Shown piece after piece: positions 52,707 through 63,847 of a stretch of DNA of 64,000 bases. The DNA comes from Tritrichomonas musculus (Eukaryota > Parabasalia > Tritrichomonadida > Tritrichomonadidae): positions 558,001-622,000 of the forward strand of contig JAPFFF010000041.1 of assembly GCA_039105265.1 (NCBI GenBank). Reading direction: 5' to 3'. A model generated the notes under the pieces. The model saw only the letters and a list, made by a program, of their open reading frames with translations, was not told where the DNA came from and did no database searches. The first letter of the stretch is position 1. The number at the start of each line of letters is the position of its first letter. The position numbers were made by a program, and so were the translations under genes.

Positions 52707-53759
52707 ATGGATCGATCAATTAGTGTGGGAATAGTTAATTTTCAGCAAAGTAAGAGGCACAGTAGCACCGTTAAAAACAATATGACAAATTACAATCATC
52801 TTGATGAAAATGAATCTGTACATATTTCACCTGAATCTACTATTAATCAATCAATAATTCCAGTTAATTGTGATAATTTCTAAAATTTCAATGTCAGCCA
52901 AGTGAACAGCATCGAAAAAGAAACTGATTACTTGAAGAGATTGTTTGTTTGTAATACAGGAAATGATGCGAATCAACTGAAAAACGTAATAAAAAACAAT
53001 TCTTTTCAAATGATGGGCACGAATTCACCATCAAGTGATAATGATAATATTAATCAAAAACTAGATCCAAAATTCTTAAATTCAGTGTTGAGACTTGTTG
53101 ATAAACACAACAGTCGCTTTGAATATTTACGACAATATTTGGAAAATGAAAATCCAAATGAAGATGAAAAAAGTATCATTAAGCAAAATAAAGACGTCAT
53201 TCTGAATAAGAAAAATCTACCAAGGAAATTCTCTGCCAAAGAAGATTTAATGTTAAAAAGTATTGTTAATACTTTTGGAGCAAAGAATTGGAAATTGATA
53301 GCTTCAATGATGCCAAATAAAACATCAAGGCAATGCAGAGATAGATATATGAATTATTTGGCTCCTGGTTATATTTATTCAGAATGGATGGAAGAAGAAG
53401 ATTTATTGTTGGAAAGCAAATATAAAGAATTTGGTTCACAATGGTCAAAAATTCAAAAGTTCTTCCCATATCGAACTGCAAATTCTATTAAAAATCGCTT
53501 TAATTACACAGTCAATAGGAAGATACAAAAAATAAATGACTCCTTAAGCTCAGACAGCAGATTATCAAACAGCTACCAGGAACAAAAAGAAAAAATTAAA
53601 ATAGAAATTGATCAATATAAGCAAAATGAAAGAATTGAACAATTTGATAAATCTTGGCAAGAGAATGAAAATGATTTCGAGAAACAAAACAACGCTGATA
53701 TTTTCTTTGATGATTTCGAAATAAATGAAAATGATTTTCATTTTAATTACTTCGATTAA
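52707..53759 (+). pseudogene. Two-repeat Myb protein gene with an early in-frame stop
   Basis: ATG at 52707 (MDRSISVGIVNFQQ) opens a frame that meets TAA at 52881-52883 after 58 codons and continues open to 53759. The N-terminus matches the intact Myb gene at 56861, so the stop interrupts an older gene. The remainder still encodes both Myb repeats (RKFSAKEDLMLKSIVNTFGA ... RQCRDRYMNYL; YSEWMEEEDLLLESKYKEF ... IKNRFNYTV) and the conserved tail NDFHFNYFD. An internal ATG near 53010 could still give a shorter DNA-binding protein, so function may persist. Related trichomonad Mybs are transcription factors. Confidence 0.8.
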
Positions 53760-54083
53760 TTAAAGTACAAGTGAAATATGTTGAATATTCAGAAAGAAGC
53801 ATATTATAGTAAGACGGTCTATGGTGAAGTGACCACAGACGATCTTTGAAAAAGTCAACGAAATTTTTTTTTTTGATATTTCTAAACGTTTTTCATGGAA
53901 AAATAAACGTAAAAAATCTTTTTCGTAATTACGAAAAAATAATTTATCAACATTATTAGAGAATTACTTTAAAAAAGAAGCATTAAGATACAATACTTTT
54001 TGTTTGTTTATTACCGATAAAAAAAAATTCAATTTGTTTAAAAAATTGAATGAATTAATTTAGATATATAAAAATATAAATAA

Positions 54084-55045
54084 ATGATATCAAGAATAGA
54101 TCAACCAATGAATGCAGGAATGATTAATCATCAGCAAATCAATGAGTACAATAGGACTGAATCATTCCAATTCTGCAATAAAAAATGCTATCAGGCATCC
54201 AAAGGCATCAAATCATTGTGATAATGCTCAGAATGTCCAAGTGAGTCAGATGAACAGCATTGGAAATGTTCAAGATTATTTGATGAGATTGAATGCAGAA
54301 AATGATGCCAATCAACAGCAAAATGTTCCCAGAAACAAGGTTCTTCAAATGATGAATTCAAATCAGAATGGAGATCCAAAATTCATAAGCACAATGATAA
54401 TGCCCTATGCTAAATACAACATTCGAGTAGATAGTCTTCAGCAGCATTTGGAAGAGAATGAATGAGATAGAAATGATAGAAATAACGAGAAACGGAATAA
54501 ACATATTTCAAACTTAAAAAAAAAAGGTGCCAAAAAGGTTCTCGGCTCAAGAAAATTTGATGTTTAAACATATAGTTTATACATTTGGAGCAAAGAATTG
54601 GAAATTGATAGCCTCAATGATGCCAAATAAAACACCAAGACATTGTAGAGATAGATATATGAATTATATGGCTCCAGGTTATATTTATTCTAATTGGACC
54701 AAAAAAGATGATTTTTTTTAGCAGATAAATACCTAGAATATGGTCCTCAATGGTCCAAAATTCAAAAATTCTTCCCATTTCGAACTTCAAATTCTATCAA
54801 GAATCTTTTTAAATACGTTATTAGTAAGAATAACAATAAAACTATTGTATTTTTAAATTCAAGCAGTAAGCAATCAAAAGGCAAAAAGAAGCAAGAAGAA
54901 AACAATGAAAAATTTGAGTAAATTGAAATACCTCTGTTAGATAATGAAATTGTTTTTTCAGATCAAAACAACTCAAATGTTTCTTTGATGATTTTGAAAA
55001 AAAAAAAAAAAAGAAAACGAGTTTAATTTTAATTATTTTGATTAA
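54084..55045 (+). pseudogene. Myb gene copy broken by several frameshifts and stops
   Basis: ATG at 54084 (MISRIDQPMNAGM) is followed by a frame change near 54140-54200. A second open piece ends TGA at about 54463. The first Myb repeat (KRFSAQENLMFKHIVYTFGA ... PRHCRDRYMNYM) is in yet another frame. It breaks at the T8 run near 54712-54720, after which the second repeat continues (YLEYGPQWSKIQKFFPF). The conserved tail FNFNYFD and stop are still readable at 55022-55045. It is clearly a decayed tandem copy of its neighbours. Confidence 0.88.
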
Positions 55046-55440
55046 TTAGTTTAGGTTTTATAAAAGAGAAATAAGTAGTTCACAAGAAAAATGTTTTTTT
55101 ATTTAACAAATGAAGTGATTTGAAATTCAAACAAAGCCTTTCAAAGATTGATTGGACGTTTCAAATAAAAAAAAGGTTAAGAATCAATCTTTACAACAAG
55201 CAAAGCAAAAATAACAATAATGAAAAACATCTGACAAAGAAAATTTGATATCTTAAAAATCTGACAAAGATTATTTACAATTTGAAAATTAATTAAAAAA
55301 TTTTAATTGCAAACATAATTTTTTCAAACTATTTAAAGATATCGAGGGCTAGTTTTTGAATTCATTGAAAAACAAACTTATTATATTGGCAATTAAAAAA
55401 AAAATAAAAAAACATAGAATTTAGGCAATAAACTATCTAA

Positions 55441-55615
55441 ATGCAATCAGAAACCAAAAGAAAATATCAAAATGTAATAAAAGAGATCAAAAAAAAAAAA
55501 AGGCTAATTGAAAAATCATTGTCAGAGAATGAAAGTGTTTTTTTGTCAAGTCTCTTAGATGTTTCCTTTAATGATTTTAATATAAATGAAAAATTTTTCA
55601 TTTTCATTATTTAGC
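55441..55615 (+). pseudogene. 3' relic of another Myb copy
   Basis: Only the acidic C-terminal end is recognisable (LLDVSFNDFNINEKFF), corresponding to DDFEINENDFHF in the intact relatives. Upstream Gln/Lys codons resemble the post-Myb linker. The DNA-binding repeats are gone. The rest of 55046-56118 is AT-rich, with a solo GCATCCACC repeat end at 55974. Confidence 0.5.
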
Positions 55616-56118
55616 TTAATTATTTCAGGTTTATTAAAGTACTTTTTGTAGTATTTTTTAAAATTTAAAATATGCTATTTTAGGTGTCTATAAAGAGAAA
55701 TTTATTTTAAAAAATTATATTTTTTTGGTGAGTTTCAGTTTTTATGGGGATATCGTTTTGATTTAATTACATTAATATTTATTTAAACTTTATTTTTTTT
55801 CTAAAATATTTGTTTTATCATCAATAAATATTTTTTTCTCGATCGAGAAAATTTTGATATGCGATTTCTTAACTAATAAACATATCAAAATTTTAAAAAA
55901 ATCAAAGAATTATTGATCGTTTTCTGAATTTTATTCAATTATTGGATAGAGCAAATAACGATTCATTAGAATTGCATCCACCTTTTTCAAAGGATTTAGA
56001 AAAATTTATGATGATGAGTAAAATAATTTTAATCAAAAAGAATAAAAAAATATATATGAGCAATTAAAAATATGCATTTAGATTTTACATATTTTAAAAC
56101 AATTTTTCAAAAGAAGAT

Positions 56119-56241
56119 GCATCCACCTTTTTCAAAGAGCATTGAAATATTTCTATTTAAAATTCATATAAATATTTACTAATATTAATATTTGTCTTTT
56201 TTATAATATTTTCTTTCTTATTTGTCCAAAATTAGCAATTA

Positions 56242-56283
<42 letters not shown>

Positions 56284-56355
56284 GAATAAAAAACAAATAT
56301 ATATTTTACATCATGATTAGAAAAAATTCAATGATTCTTTGAAAAAGGTGGATGC
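56119..56355. mobile_element. Small MITE (237 bp) with GCATCCACC ends
   Basis: The left end begins GCATCCACCTTTTTCAAAGA, and the right end is its inverse, with about 28 bp of near-perfect inverted repeat. The interior contains an A36 tract (56247-56282) and no ORF. Solo ends of the same family lie at 37610 and 55974, with a weaker one near 58100. No target duplication was clear. Confidence 0.7.
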
Positions 56356-56841
56356 AAATTCTATAAAACTGTTAGAATATTGAATCAATTTTTTAAGATA
56401 AAAAAAGCTAAAATATTGAAATTTATTAAAAATTAAAACAAAAAAAAAAAAAATATAAAATAAAAATCAGTTATATCATTTAGTAACTCATTTGAAATTA
56501 CAGAAAAGAAGCATTATTCAAATAATCTAATTAAAATCCATATTTAGCACACATTAATTATGATATATATATATATATATATATTACCATTTATAAATTG
56601 GTTAGATTATTTGGTTAATGGAGGTAGAATAGATAATAAAACAAAAGTAGAGATTTTTCAAATAAACAGGTAAGATTGAAAAAAAAATTTAACTCACCTC
56701 CTTTATTGAAAAAGTTCAATTCAAAATATATTGAATACTCTATTGAAAAAATTGAGTGTTTATTTTAAAAAAAAATGACCTTGATTTTAACAATCTCAAA
56801 ATATTGAGAAAAATCAATTTTTTAGTGAAGACAAAAAAAAT

Positions 56842-56847
56842 TCATTT
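56842..56847 (+). promoter_or_regulatory. Candidate initiator (TCATTT)
   Basis: TCATTT lies 13 nt before the ATG at 56861. It fits the trichomonad TCA-Y-W-W initiator and supports this start over the upstream GTG frame extension. Confidence 0.45.
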
Positions 56848-56860
56848 TTTTATAAAAAAA

Positions 56861-58000
56861 ATGCTATCAAAAAAAGGACAGGCAATGGATATGGGAATCA
56901 GCTATCACCATCAAATCATTAATCATCATGAAATAAACTCAAATGGAATGATAAATTGTAATCAAATTGAAGAAAATGAATTTGTTCCAATTCTTCAGAA
57001 TTCTGATAGCAATGGTGAGATCATCTGCCCGATAAATATGAATCAGGGATATGAATATCCAAATATCCAAAATTTTCAAACAAATAATATGGAAAATGTT
57101 AATAACTATTCGATGGGATTAAAATCAATTAATGCAAATATCAGTAATGACAGTCAATTGCAAAATGAGTCAAAGAATAATTATTTGAATATGATAAATA
57201 ATTCTTTCCAAGAAAATATTTCCACTAAATTTAAATTAAAAGCAGATCCAAATTTTATAAAGTCAATGTTAAAACTTATAGATACATATAATATTTCTTT
57301 AAATATGTTATCACAATTAGTTGATAATGATAACAATAAAAATGTAAATAAAGAAACAAATAATAACATTAATAAGCAAAAAATAGATTATTCTCAACAA
57401 AGGAAAAAAATGCCAAGAAAATTTTCTACAAATGAAGATTTGATGTTGAAAAACGTTGTTAATATTTTTGGAGCAAAGAATTGGAAATTAATAGCTTCAA
57501 TGATTCCAAATAAAACTCCAAGACAATGTAGAGATAGATATATGAATTATTTGGCACCAGGTTATATTCATTCAGATTGGACAAAAGAAGAAGATCTTTT
57601 ATTAGCAGATAAATATAAAGAATATGGTCCTCAATGGTCAAAAATTCAAAAATTCTTCCCTTTTCGAACTTCAAATTCTATCAAGAATCGTTTTAATTAT
57701 ACAATTAGTAAGATGGATAATATATTTGATTCAACTTCAAACATAGATGGAAAATATGAAAAAAGAAGAGTTAAAATTAAAAATAAAATAAAAGTTGAAA
57801 ATAAACCAATTGATCAAAATGAACAAATAGAGCAAATTGGACAAATTGAACAAAAAAAGCAAAATGAAGAATATAATGAAAAATATGATGAAAATTTATC
57901 AGAAATTGACAATCATCTATCAGATCAAGACGACACAGAGCCTTTTTTCAATTATTTTGAAACAATTGGAAATGATTTTCATTATAATTATTTTGATTAG
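56861..58000 (+). CDS. Two-repeat Myb transcription factor (intact family member)
   Basis: ATG at 56861 gives 379 residues; an alternative ATG at 56885 (MDMGIS) aligns with the first residues of the paralogue at 52707. The N-terminal 185 residues are Asn/Gln-rich. Two Myb DNA-binding repeats lie at about 188-233 (FSTNEDLMLKNVV ... NWKLIASM ... RQCRDRYMNYL) and 238-285 (WTKEEDLLLADKYKEY ... QWSKIQKFFP ... IKNRFNYTI). A Lys/Gln/Glu-rich linker and an acidic aromatic tail (FFNYFETIGNDFHYNYFD) follow. The tail is conserved in all copies here, including relics, so it is probably a functional activation or docking motif. Comparable two-repeat Mybs regulate adhesin genes in Trichomonas vaginalis. 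The target here is unknown. Confidence 0.9.
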   Translation: MLSKKGQAMDMGISYHHQIINHHEINSNGMINCNQIEENEFVPILQNSDSNGEIICPINMNQGYEYPNIQNFQTNNMENVNNYSMGLKSINANISNDSQLQNESKNNYLNMINNSFQENISTKFKLKADPNFIKSMLKLIDTYNISLNMLSQLVDNDNNKNVNKETNNNINKQKIDYSQQRKKMPRKFSTNEDLMLKNVVNIFGAKNWKLIASMIPNKTPRQCRDRYMNYLAPGYIHSDWTKEEDLLLADKYKEYGPQWSKIQKFFPFRTSNSIKNRFNYTISKMDNIFDSTSNIDGKYEKRRVKIKNKIKVENKPIDQNEQIEQIGQIEQKKQNEEYNEKYDENLSEIDNHLSDQDDTEPFFNYFETIGNDFHYNYFD

Positions 58001-58305
58001 TAATCAATCTTTTTTGTTTTTGTCTTTTATTGACCCTTTTGTTTCCCCTTTGATTGATTTTACAAAAAATAATAAAATTTTAATAATAAAATTTTATAGA
58101 ATTTGCATCAATTTTTAAACAATTCACTTTGTCATGTACATATTTATATCCCTTGTTGAAAAAAAAAATCCTTTTTTGTCCTTTTTTTAATGGTTGATCC
58201 AACATGTAAATAATATTTTCTCAATTGTAAATCAAATCTGTTTTGGTTTGGTTTTAGTTAGTCGATTTATTTTTAAAGAATAAAAATATTTTCATGAAAA
58301 CAAAA

Positions 58306-58377
58306 GTCCCACTAGTATAATGGTTAGAATAGATCCTTGACACGGATCAGACTGCGGTTCGATTCCGCAGTGGGACA
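58306..58377 (+). tRNA. tRNA with anticodon GAC (Val by code; Asp-like body)
   Basis: The acceptor (GTCCCAC/GTGGGAC), anticodon (GATCC/GGATC) and T (TGCGG/CCGCA) stems are perfect. The anticodon loop TTGACAC gives GAC, which reads Val codons. The discriminator base is A. The body (TAGTATAATGGTTAGAAT) closely resembles eukaryotic Asp tRNAs, whose anticodon is GTC. One D-stem pair (A12-A23) is mismatched. Eukaryotes normally use AAC rather than GAC for this Val box. A T8 terminator follows (58378-58385). The spacer 58001-58305 shows nothing else. Confidence 0.88.
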
Positions 58378-58401
58378 TTTTTTTTCTCTTTTTTTTAATA
58401 A

Positions 58402-58997
58402 ATGAAAACTACTTTACATATAAATGGGATTGAATTGGAATTAAATAAAACTGATTTCTCTGCTAAAATTATTCAATCTGAAAATATATCGGAAATCCAT
58501 ATTATTCCACGATCGATTAAATATCAAACAGAGTCTTACATCATCATAAGTATTGCTGAAAATGCATTTAAAAACAATGAAAATATTAAAATAATTTCTT
58601 TTTCAGATGATTCTATAATTAGAACCATTAGTGATTATTCTTTTTTTACATCATCTCTTGAAATGATTACAATTCCAGACTCTGTAACGGAAATTGGATC
58701 TTTTTCATTTGCATGGTGTAATTCATTACGTTCGGTCGCTCTTTCAAATCGTTCGAAATTACGAAAAATTGTAAATCAAGCATTTTTTCTCTCAAACTCG
58801 AAACGATTGAAGAAGGATGGTGCAATGGATTTTCTTTAGAAAACCTGACAATTTCAGAAGAAAATCGAAACTTTAAATTAGTCAAAAAACAAATTGTTTT
58901 AGGAAAAACGAACAAAAAAAATGTTTTTTTTGACAATCTTATTTGTGCATGTCGTGATAACAAAAAGTATTCCTTTTCTAACTTTTCTAGAGCCTAA
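58402..58997 (+). pseudogene. BspA-like LRR gene, frameshifted and truncated
   Basis: ATG at 58402 begins a typical BspA-like start with LRR-type units (LEMITIPDSVTEIGSFSFAW). The frame breaks at the T-run near 58782-58790. The next frame continues in homologous style (LETIEEGWCNGFSLENLTIS, then KKQIVLGKT and NLICACRD) to TAA at 58995. The many further repeats expected in such proteins are absent. The gene begins only 25 nt after the tRNA. It would have been a surface LRR protein. Confidence 0.75.
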
Positions 58998-60017
58998 CTT
59001 GCATACCAAGGAAAAATAGATGAGATATCAAAATTAGAAACATAAATGAAGGTACCTTGCTCATCAAAAGATAGAACTGGTTAATGCAATATTAAGACTC
59101 ATTTCGAAGTCGGTTTGGGCCAATTATTATACCAGAGACGATAATATTTTGAAAAAGCTTTATTCGAAAACGATCATATTTTCTGATAAAAATAATCTTT
59201 AACGATAATTTTTTGAATATTTTACAAGTTTTGTCATACAATTTTGAGAGATATGGATAGAAATTTTAATTTCCACTCGATTTTTATTTTTATTTTTATT
59301 TTTATTTTTCTTTCACCCAAAATTTTCTAAAAAGATTATATTTTAAATTTAAATTCTACCATTCATTTTTTATAGGCATTTACAATATGGTATGGTAATT
59401 TTAAATTTATAAAAAGATAAAAATGTTTGAAAAGTGTACTAAAGCGGAAATTATTAAAACTAGTTAAATCGCACCTTTTATCAATATTTTGTTAGAGAGA
59501 ATATGATTAAATAATAATTGTATGTTCGTAGTTTTAAATTATTCAAATGAATTAAATATTTTCTAAATTTTGATAGCCAATTTTTCAAAAGTGATTATAT
59601 ATTATTTTGAAAATATCTTGGCTAATTCATTCAACTATAATTTATTTTCTTAAACAATAGAAAAGAAAATATATAATTATTTTATTATCCTTTGTTTTAA
59701 TTGTTTTTCACATATTTTTAGAAATCATTTGATATTTTTATGTTAAAATAATGCTATCATATTTTAAAGGAATGATAATTAATATGTTATAAACAGAATA
59801 ACGCCACCGTTATATATTTTTCGGGAAAATTAAAGGAAATATTTTCGTATATTATTGTTTTCTAAGATCATTGGTCAGGTGCATATAAATCATTTAAAAA
59901 ATCTTTTACAATATAGTTAAAAAAAAATTGGTACGGATAGAGGAACGGCTAATAATAGATGAAAAATATTTTTTATCGGCTCATTAGATGTATTCAAAAA
60001 AATTTTGAATAATTAGT
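58998..60017. other. Intergenic region, no gene seen
   Basis: One kilobase of AT-rich DNA lies upstream of the START gene. A (ATTTTT)n microsatellite of about five units lies near 59280-59309. Nothing else was recognised. Confidence 0.5.
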
Positions 60018-60023
60018 TCACTT
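60018..60023 (+). promoter_or_regulatory. Initiator element TCACTT
   Basis: TCACTT matches the trichomonad initiator consensus. It would place the start of transcription at 60020, 11 nt before the ATG at 60031. Confidence 0.65.
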
Positions 60024-60030
60024 TTTTATT

Positions 60031-60678
60031 ATGGCAACACCAGAACAAGTTACAGAATACGAACAAAAATGGCAAACAGCCGTTGATACAGTTTTTTCAG
60101 TGGTTGATGCTGATGGCTGGAAGAAGGAACATTCAAAGGAAAAAGATCTTGAAATTTTCATTCGTCATGACAAATCATCAAGCTTTGCTCAAGTCAAAAG
60201 TGTTACAACTGTTCACTCAACTTTAGACGCCGTTGAACAATGCTTCAAGACAGTCAAAACTGTTGATGACAAAACACCAAAGGACCAAAGAGAAGGTGCA
60301 ATTGAACGTCGTCTCCTTGGCCAAGCTGGAGATGGAGCTGATGGAGCTGGATTCTTCTACATCGTTGTTGAATCATCATCAAGATTAGTTTCACCACGTG
60401 AATTCTTATGCTACCAAAAGATTGCTCGCAAGGATGGAAAAATTGCTTTAGTTAGAACATCAATTGAAAATGAAGCTCTCCATAAGGTTGGAAAGGGCAA
60501 TGTTCGTGGAAACATGATATTCCAAGGATTTGTTGCTGAACCTGAAGGTGACAACATTAAACTTACATTTGTTGTTCAAGCAGATCCATGCGGAAGCGTT
60601 CCAGCAATGGTTTACAATACAGTTGCTACAGGACAAGGTTATAACCTTCTTTCAATGAGAAAAGAACTTAACCACTAA
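60031..60678 (+). CDS. START-domain lipid-binding protein
   Basis: The 215-residue protein is almost entirely one START-type domain. It has an N-terminal helix (VTEYEQKWQTAVDTVFSVV), the DGWKKEHSKEKDLEIFIRH entry, and a central RRLLGQAGDG...FFYIVVESSSRLVSPREF core. The C-terminal helix is PAMVYNTVATGQGYNLLSMR. Such domains carry lipids or sterols in the cytosol between membranes; the ligand here is unknown. There is no signal peptide. Codon use is the most GC-rich in the window, suggesting high expression. The initiator at 60018 gives an 11-nt leader. The stop TAA is part of TAAA, the usual trichomonad polyadenylation signal. Confidence 0.9.
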   Translation: MATPEQVTEYEQKWQTAVDTVFSVVDADGWKKEHSKEKDLEIFIRHDKSSSFAQVKSVTTVHSTLDAVEQCFKTVKTVDDKTPKDQREGAIERRLLGQAGDGADGAGFFYIVVESSSRLVSPREFLCYQKIARKDGKIALVRTSIENEALHKVGKGNVRGNMIFQGFVAEPEGDNIKLTFVVQADPCGSVPAMVYNTVATGQGYNLLSMRKELNH

Positions 60679-60884
60679 ATAAATACATCTATTTTTTATC
60701 TTTTCATTTTTACTTTACCTTTATAAAAAATATGTTTTATAGAGTATATTAAGGTAGGAAAATGGGCCATTTCCTAATTATATAATTATATAATATTTTC
60801 TTTTATCTTATAATTCTATTTTAGAAATAAATTGTCATATAACAATGTACAAAATAAATATAAACTCATTTTTATTTATTTTAT

Positions 60885-61001
60885 ATTATCTAGGTATCAC
60901 TTTTTGAGTTTTGTAAAATACTCAAAAAGTTATAAAACTGATAATTAAACATAAATTGAAGTAGCTTTTTGAAAGGCGTACCCTTCAAAAAGCTACTTCA
61001 T
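60885..61001 (-). repeat. Two-hairpin interspersed repeat, copy 2 (inverted)
   Basis: This is the reverse complement of 851-967, with a handful of differences mostly in the first hairpin's loop (GGCGTACCC versus GGCGTAGCC). It lies about 200 nt after the START gene. Confidence 0.8.
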
Positions 61002-62252
61002 TAATTTTTTTAAATAAAATTATAAATTGTTAAGTTTATTTTTTATAGTAATTCAAAAAGTTCATGCTAATTTCCTTGATAACTATCTTAAGATTTTGTT
61101 AATAGAAATTAAATTAAAACAAAAGATAATATTTATTTAGTAATATTATATTTTATTTGAGAATTTTTTTTGATTTGGTTTATTATTTAATTTTGATAGA
61201 AAGTTCTTTTATAACTTTAATCATTCAAAATCTATATAATAACTGTGGTTTATTTTTATATTTATTTGATAATATTATTTTTGTGCTATTTTCTTGGAAA
61301 AACTATTATTTATAAATGCATTTTGTTTTATTAGATATGGTTAAAAATTACATAAATATGAATTTTCTAGTAACAATTCATTTATTTGTCTTTTAAGGTA
61401 TATATTTTTACTTTCAAATATGTCTCAGTACTTTGTTTTTCCAGCAAAATAAATAAAAAGAGTATTATTCAATGAATTGAAATAAATTGAAAGAGGATGT
61501 CTCAGAAAAGAAAATAACCTTCAGAAAAGTTTATTTTTCTTCTCAAATATTTGATAAAACTAAAAACTTTTTCGTAAAAAGAGTTTTTATTCAAATAATT
61601 CTGAGAAAATACTTTACATAAACTATTCATAGAAAGACTGTACGTCGCGATTTTCTAGTTCTTCAAAGAATCTTAATTACCTCTCTGAATTATATCAGAA
61701 TCATCAATTATTTTTTTTAAACATCGAGTTTCTATGACGAGTATTAAAAATGATGGAATAATTCAGAACATGATCATGAATGATTATTTAAAAATATAAA
61801 AACAACAATTTGGTAAGATACTGAGTATAATTATGTCTTCGGAATCTTTTTCTTTTATGTTTCTTTCATGAAAAAATAGAATTTTATTAATAACTTTTTG
61901 AATGGTTTAAAATTGACTAGGTTAGTTTAATAAGCTCTTGTTTTGTATCTAAAAGAAAAGTGAGCCGAAATAGGCAATATTGATTAAATAATATATTATT
62001 TGATATTAAACGGGGATGTTTATCAATCAAAAAAAAATGCTCAGTATTTCTCTGTAAAGTAAATTCAAAAATGATAGTAAACTTTTTCAATGGTTTATAA
62101 AAAAATTTCTTTTTTCTGTCTTGATCATTGCAATTAACACTGCAAATTAGACCAAAATTTTTATTGTCCCGATGTATGAATGGGTATACTAAAGACCTAG
62201 TGATAAACAGATAATATGAATATTTTAATTTTATTTAAAAAAACTTTTTTGC
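61002..62252. other. Intergenic region, no gene seen
   Basis: AT-rich DNA separates the START and SNAP genes, which converge. Near 61895-61940 a segment (AATAAGCTCTTG and flanks) resembles the right end of the 11428-11705 repeat, and about 60745 resembles its left end. A larger relative of that repeat may span this spacer. Confidence 0.4.
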
Positions 62253-63119
62253 CTAACATATTTCTTCTTCTTCACCATTTTCAATCAGCTTTTTAATTAC
62301 ATCAAGAGAATGAACCATCCAATTATCAAGAGTTGTAAATTCAGCATATCCCTCTACAATTTTGGTAAATTCATCAGAATCATGATTATTGATTGCATGA
62401 GCTAATCCACGTAACATTACATATTCTCTCGATTTTTCCCAAGCAGGAAAATCCATTAAATACTCGTTCAAATATTTTTCAGCTCCAATAATGTCGTCTG
62501 CAGCCATTCTGCAAATTATGGACTTCATACAAAATTCAATAGCACTTACTTTTGTTAGTGGCTGGCTATACCTACGTTTTGCAACATCTTTAAAGTAATC
62601 TGATGCTTCTATCCATTTGTTTTGAGTACTATAAATATCTGCTATAATTGAAATTTGATTAGCAGCTTGAATTGATTTATTTTCATCATCGTAGATTTGT
62701 GCTGCATCTTTGTAACATTGTATTGCTAAATCATATTCTTTTTTATCATCAAACAATTTACCTGACTCACATAAAACTTGAGCTCCTTGCGTTGGTTTTG
62801 AATTTTCTCTGTAAAATCTGGCAGCAAGGGAAAAAGCGTCATAAGCCTTTTGGGAAGTATCGTGATTTTTTGAAAACATTTTCCCTGCGTTTGTTGCAGC
62901 GATTGCTGCATCACTAAGTTGGTTATGATTTTGTAAACAATCGGATGCTTTATAATAAGATTCTCCAGCTTGAGCCCAATCATTTGAAGATTCATAATAA
63001 TCAGCAGATTTTGAGAAAAACTCAATAGCTTCAACTAATTTTTTCTCTTTTCCATTACGATTATATTTTTTTAAAGATTCTTCTCCTTTTTTAAAAAATA
63101 ATGCTCCTTCTTTCGACAT
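62253..63119 (-). CDS. Alpha-SNAP-like vesicle-fusion adaptor
   Basis: The 288-residue protein is an all-helical TPR-like solenoid with the SNAP pattern. Evidence is the N-terminal EGALFFKKGEESLKKY, repeated units such as AIEFFSKSADYYESSNDWAQ, QKAYDAFSLAARFYRENSKP and AIQCYKDAAQIYDDENKSIQ, and a C-terminal hydrophobic/acidic end (DVIKKLIENGEEEEIC). The length equals that of alpha/gamma-SNAP (about 290-310). SNAPs recruit the ATPase NSF to SNARE complexes after membrane fusion. Alpha versus gamma type cannot be settled here. The C-terminus is acidic but ends in Cys, not the usual Leu-Leu. ATG at 63119 gives the family's normal N-terminus. Confidence 0.88.
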   Translation of the reverse strand: MSKEGALFFKKGEESLKKYNRNGKEKKLVEAIEFFSKSADYYESSNDWAQAGESYYKASDCLQNHNQLSDAAIAATNAGKMFSKNHDTSQKAYDAFSLAARFYRENSKPTQGAQVLCESGKLFDDKKEYDLAIQCYKDAAQIYDDENKSIQAANQISIIADIYSTQNKWIEASDYFKDVAKRRYSQPLTKVSAIEFCMKSIICRMAADDIIGAEKYLNEYLMDFPAWEKSREYVMLRGLAHAINNHDSDEFTKIVEGYAEFTTLDNWMVHSLDVIKKLIENGEEEEIC

Positions 63120-63847
63120 TTAAGATTTTTATTGATTACATTAAAAAATCTAATAATTTCTGAAAGCATTCTCAATTTTAAAATAAAAAACATTCAAAAT
63201 TACATTCAATATAATCAATAAAAATTTTTTCTATTCAATTATTTATATTTATCGGTAATTCTTTTATTTTATTCATATTTTTGTTAATGACGGATTTATA
63301 CAATAGATAATAAGCTATAAAAATTATAGAAATAAAATTAATAAATATTATCTTGTTAACAAAATTGATATTTAATACGGAAAATTTGATTTTAGATTGG
63401 ACCAGCTCAACTAGAAATTTAATATGCCAAAAAAGAAAAAACATCACAAGAAAAAAATTATTTTTTTACAAGATGATGGGTGAATGTCGAAATATTGAAT
63501 TTTCGTGCATGTTTTTTCATCAGAAAAAAATTGAATGAGGACGATCAGAACCGCCCAAATAAGTACAGAAAACTAAAATTAAATAAAAAACGATTCATTG
63601 ATTCAAAAAGTAGAAAAGATAAGCATTTTTATTAATGTGGTGCCTTTTTTAACACGATCTCGAGGACTTATAGATTTTGAACTTCGCCTTCAAGGATGTT
63701 CTCAGTCTATATCTTGGAGGTTTAACTTGTGAGCTAAATTTCGGAGATTTAGAAATGTTGAACTTTTTTGAGATTTAGAAATGAAAAATTAATTAGATAT
63801 TTTAATTTGAGAATTTCTCATATTCAGATTTAATAGTTCTAATTAAA
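63120..63847. other. Intergenic region, no gene seen
   Basis: AT-rich sequence upstream of the SNAP gene. Only short frames occur and none looks like a protein. A somewhat more GC-rich patch at 63640-63740 was not recognised. Confidence 0.45.
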
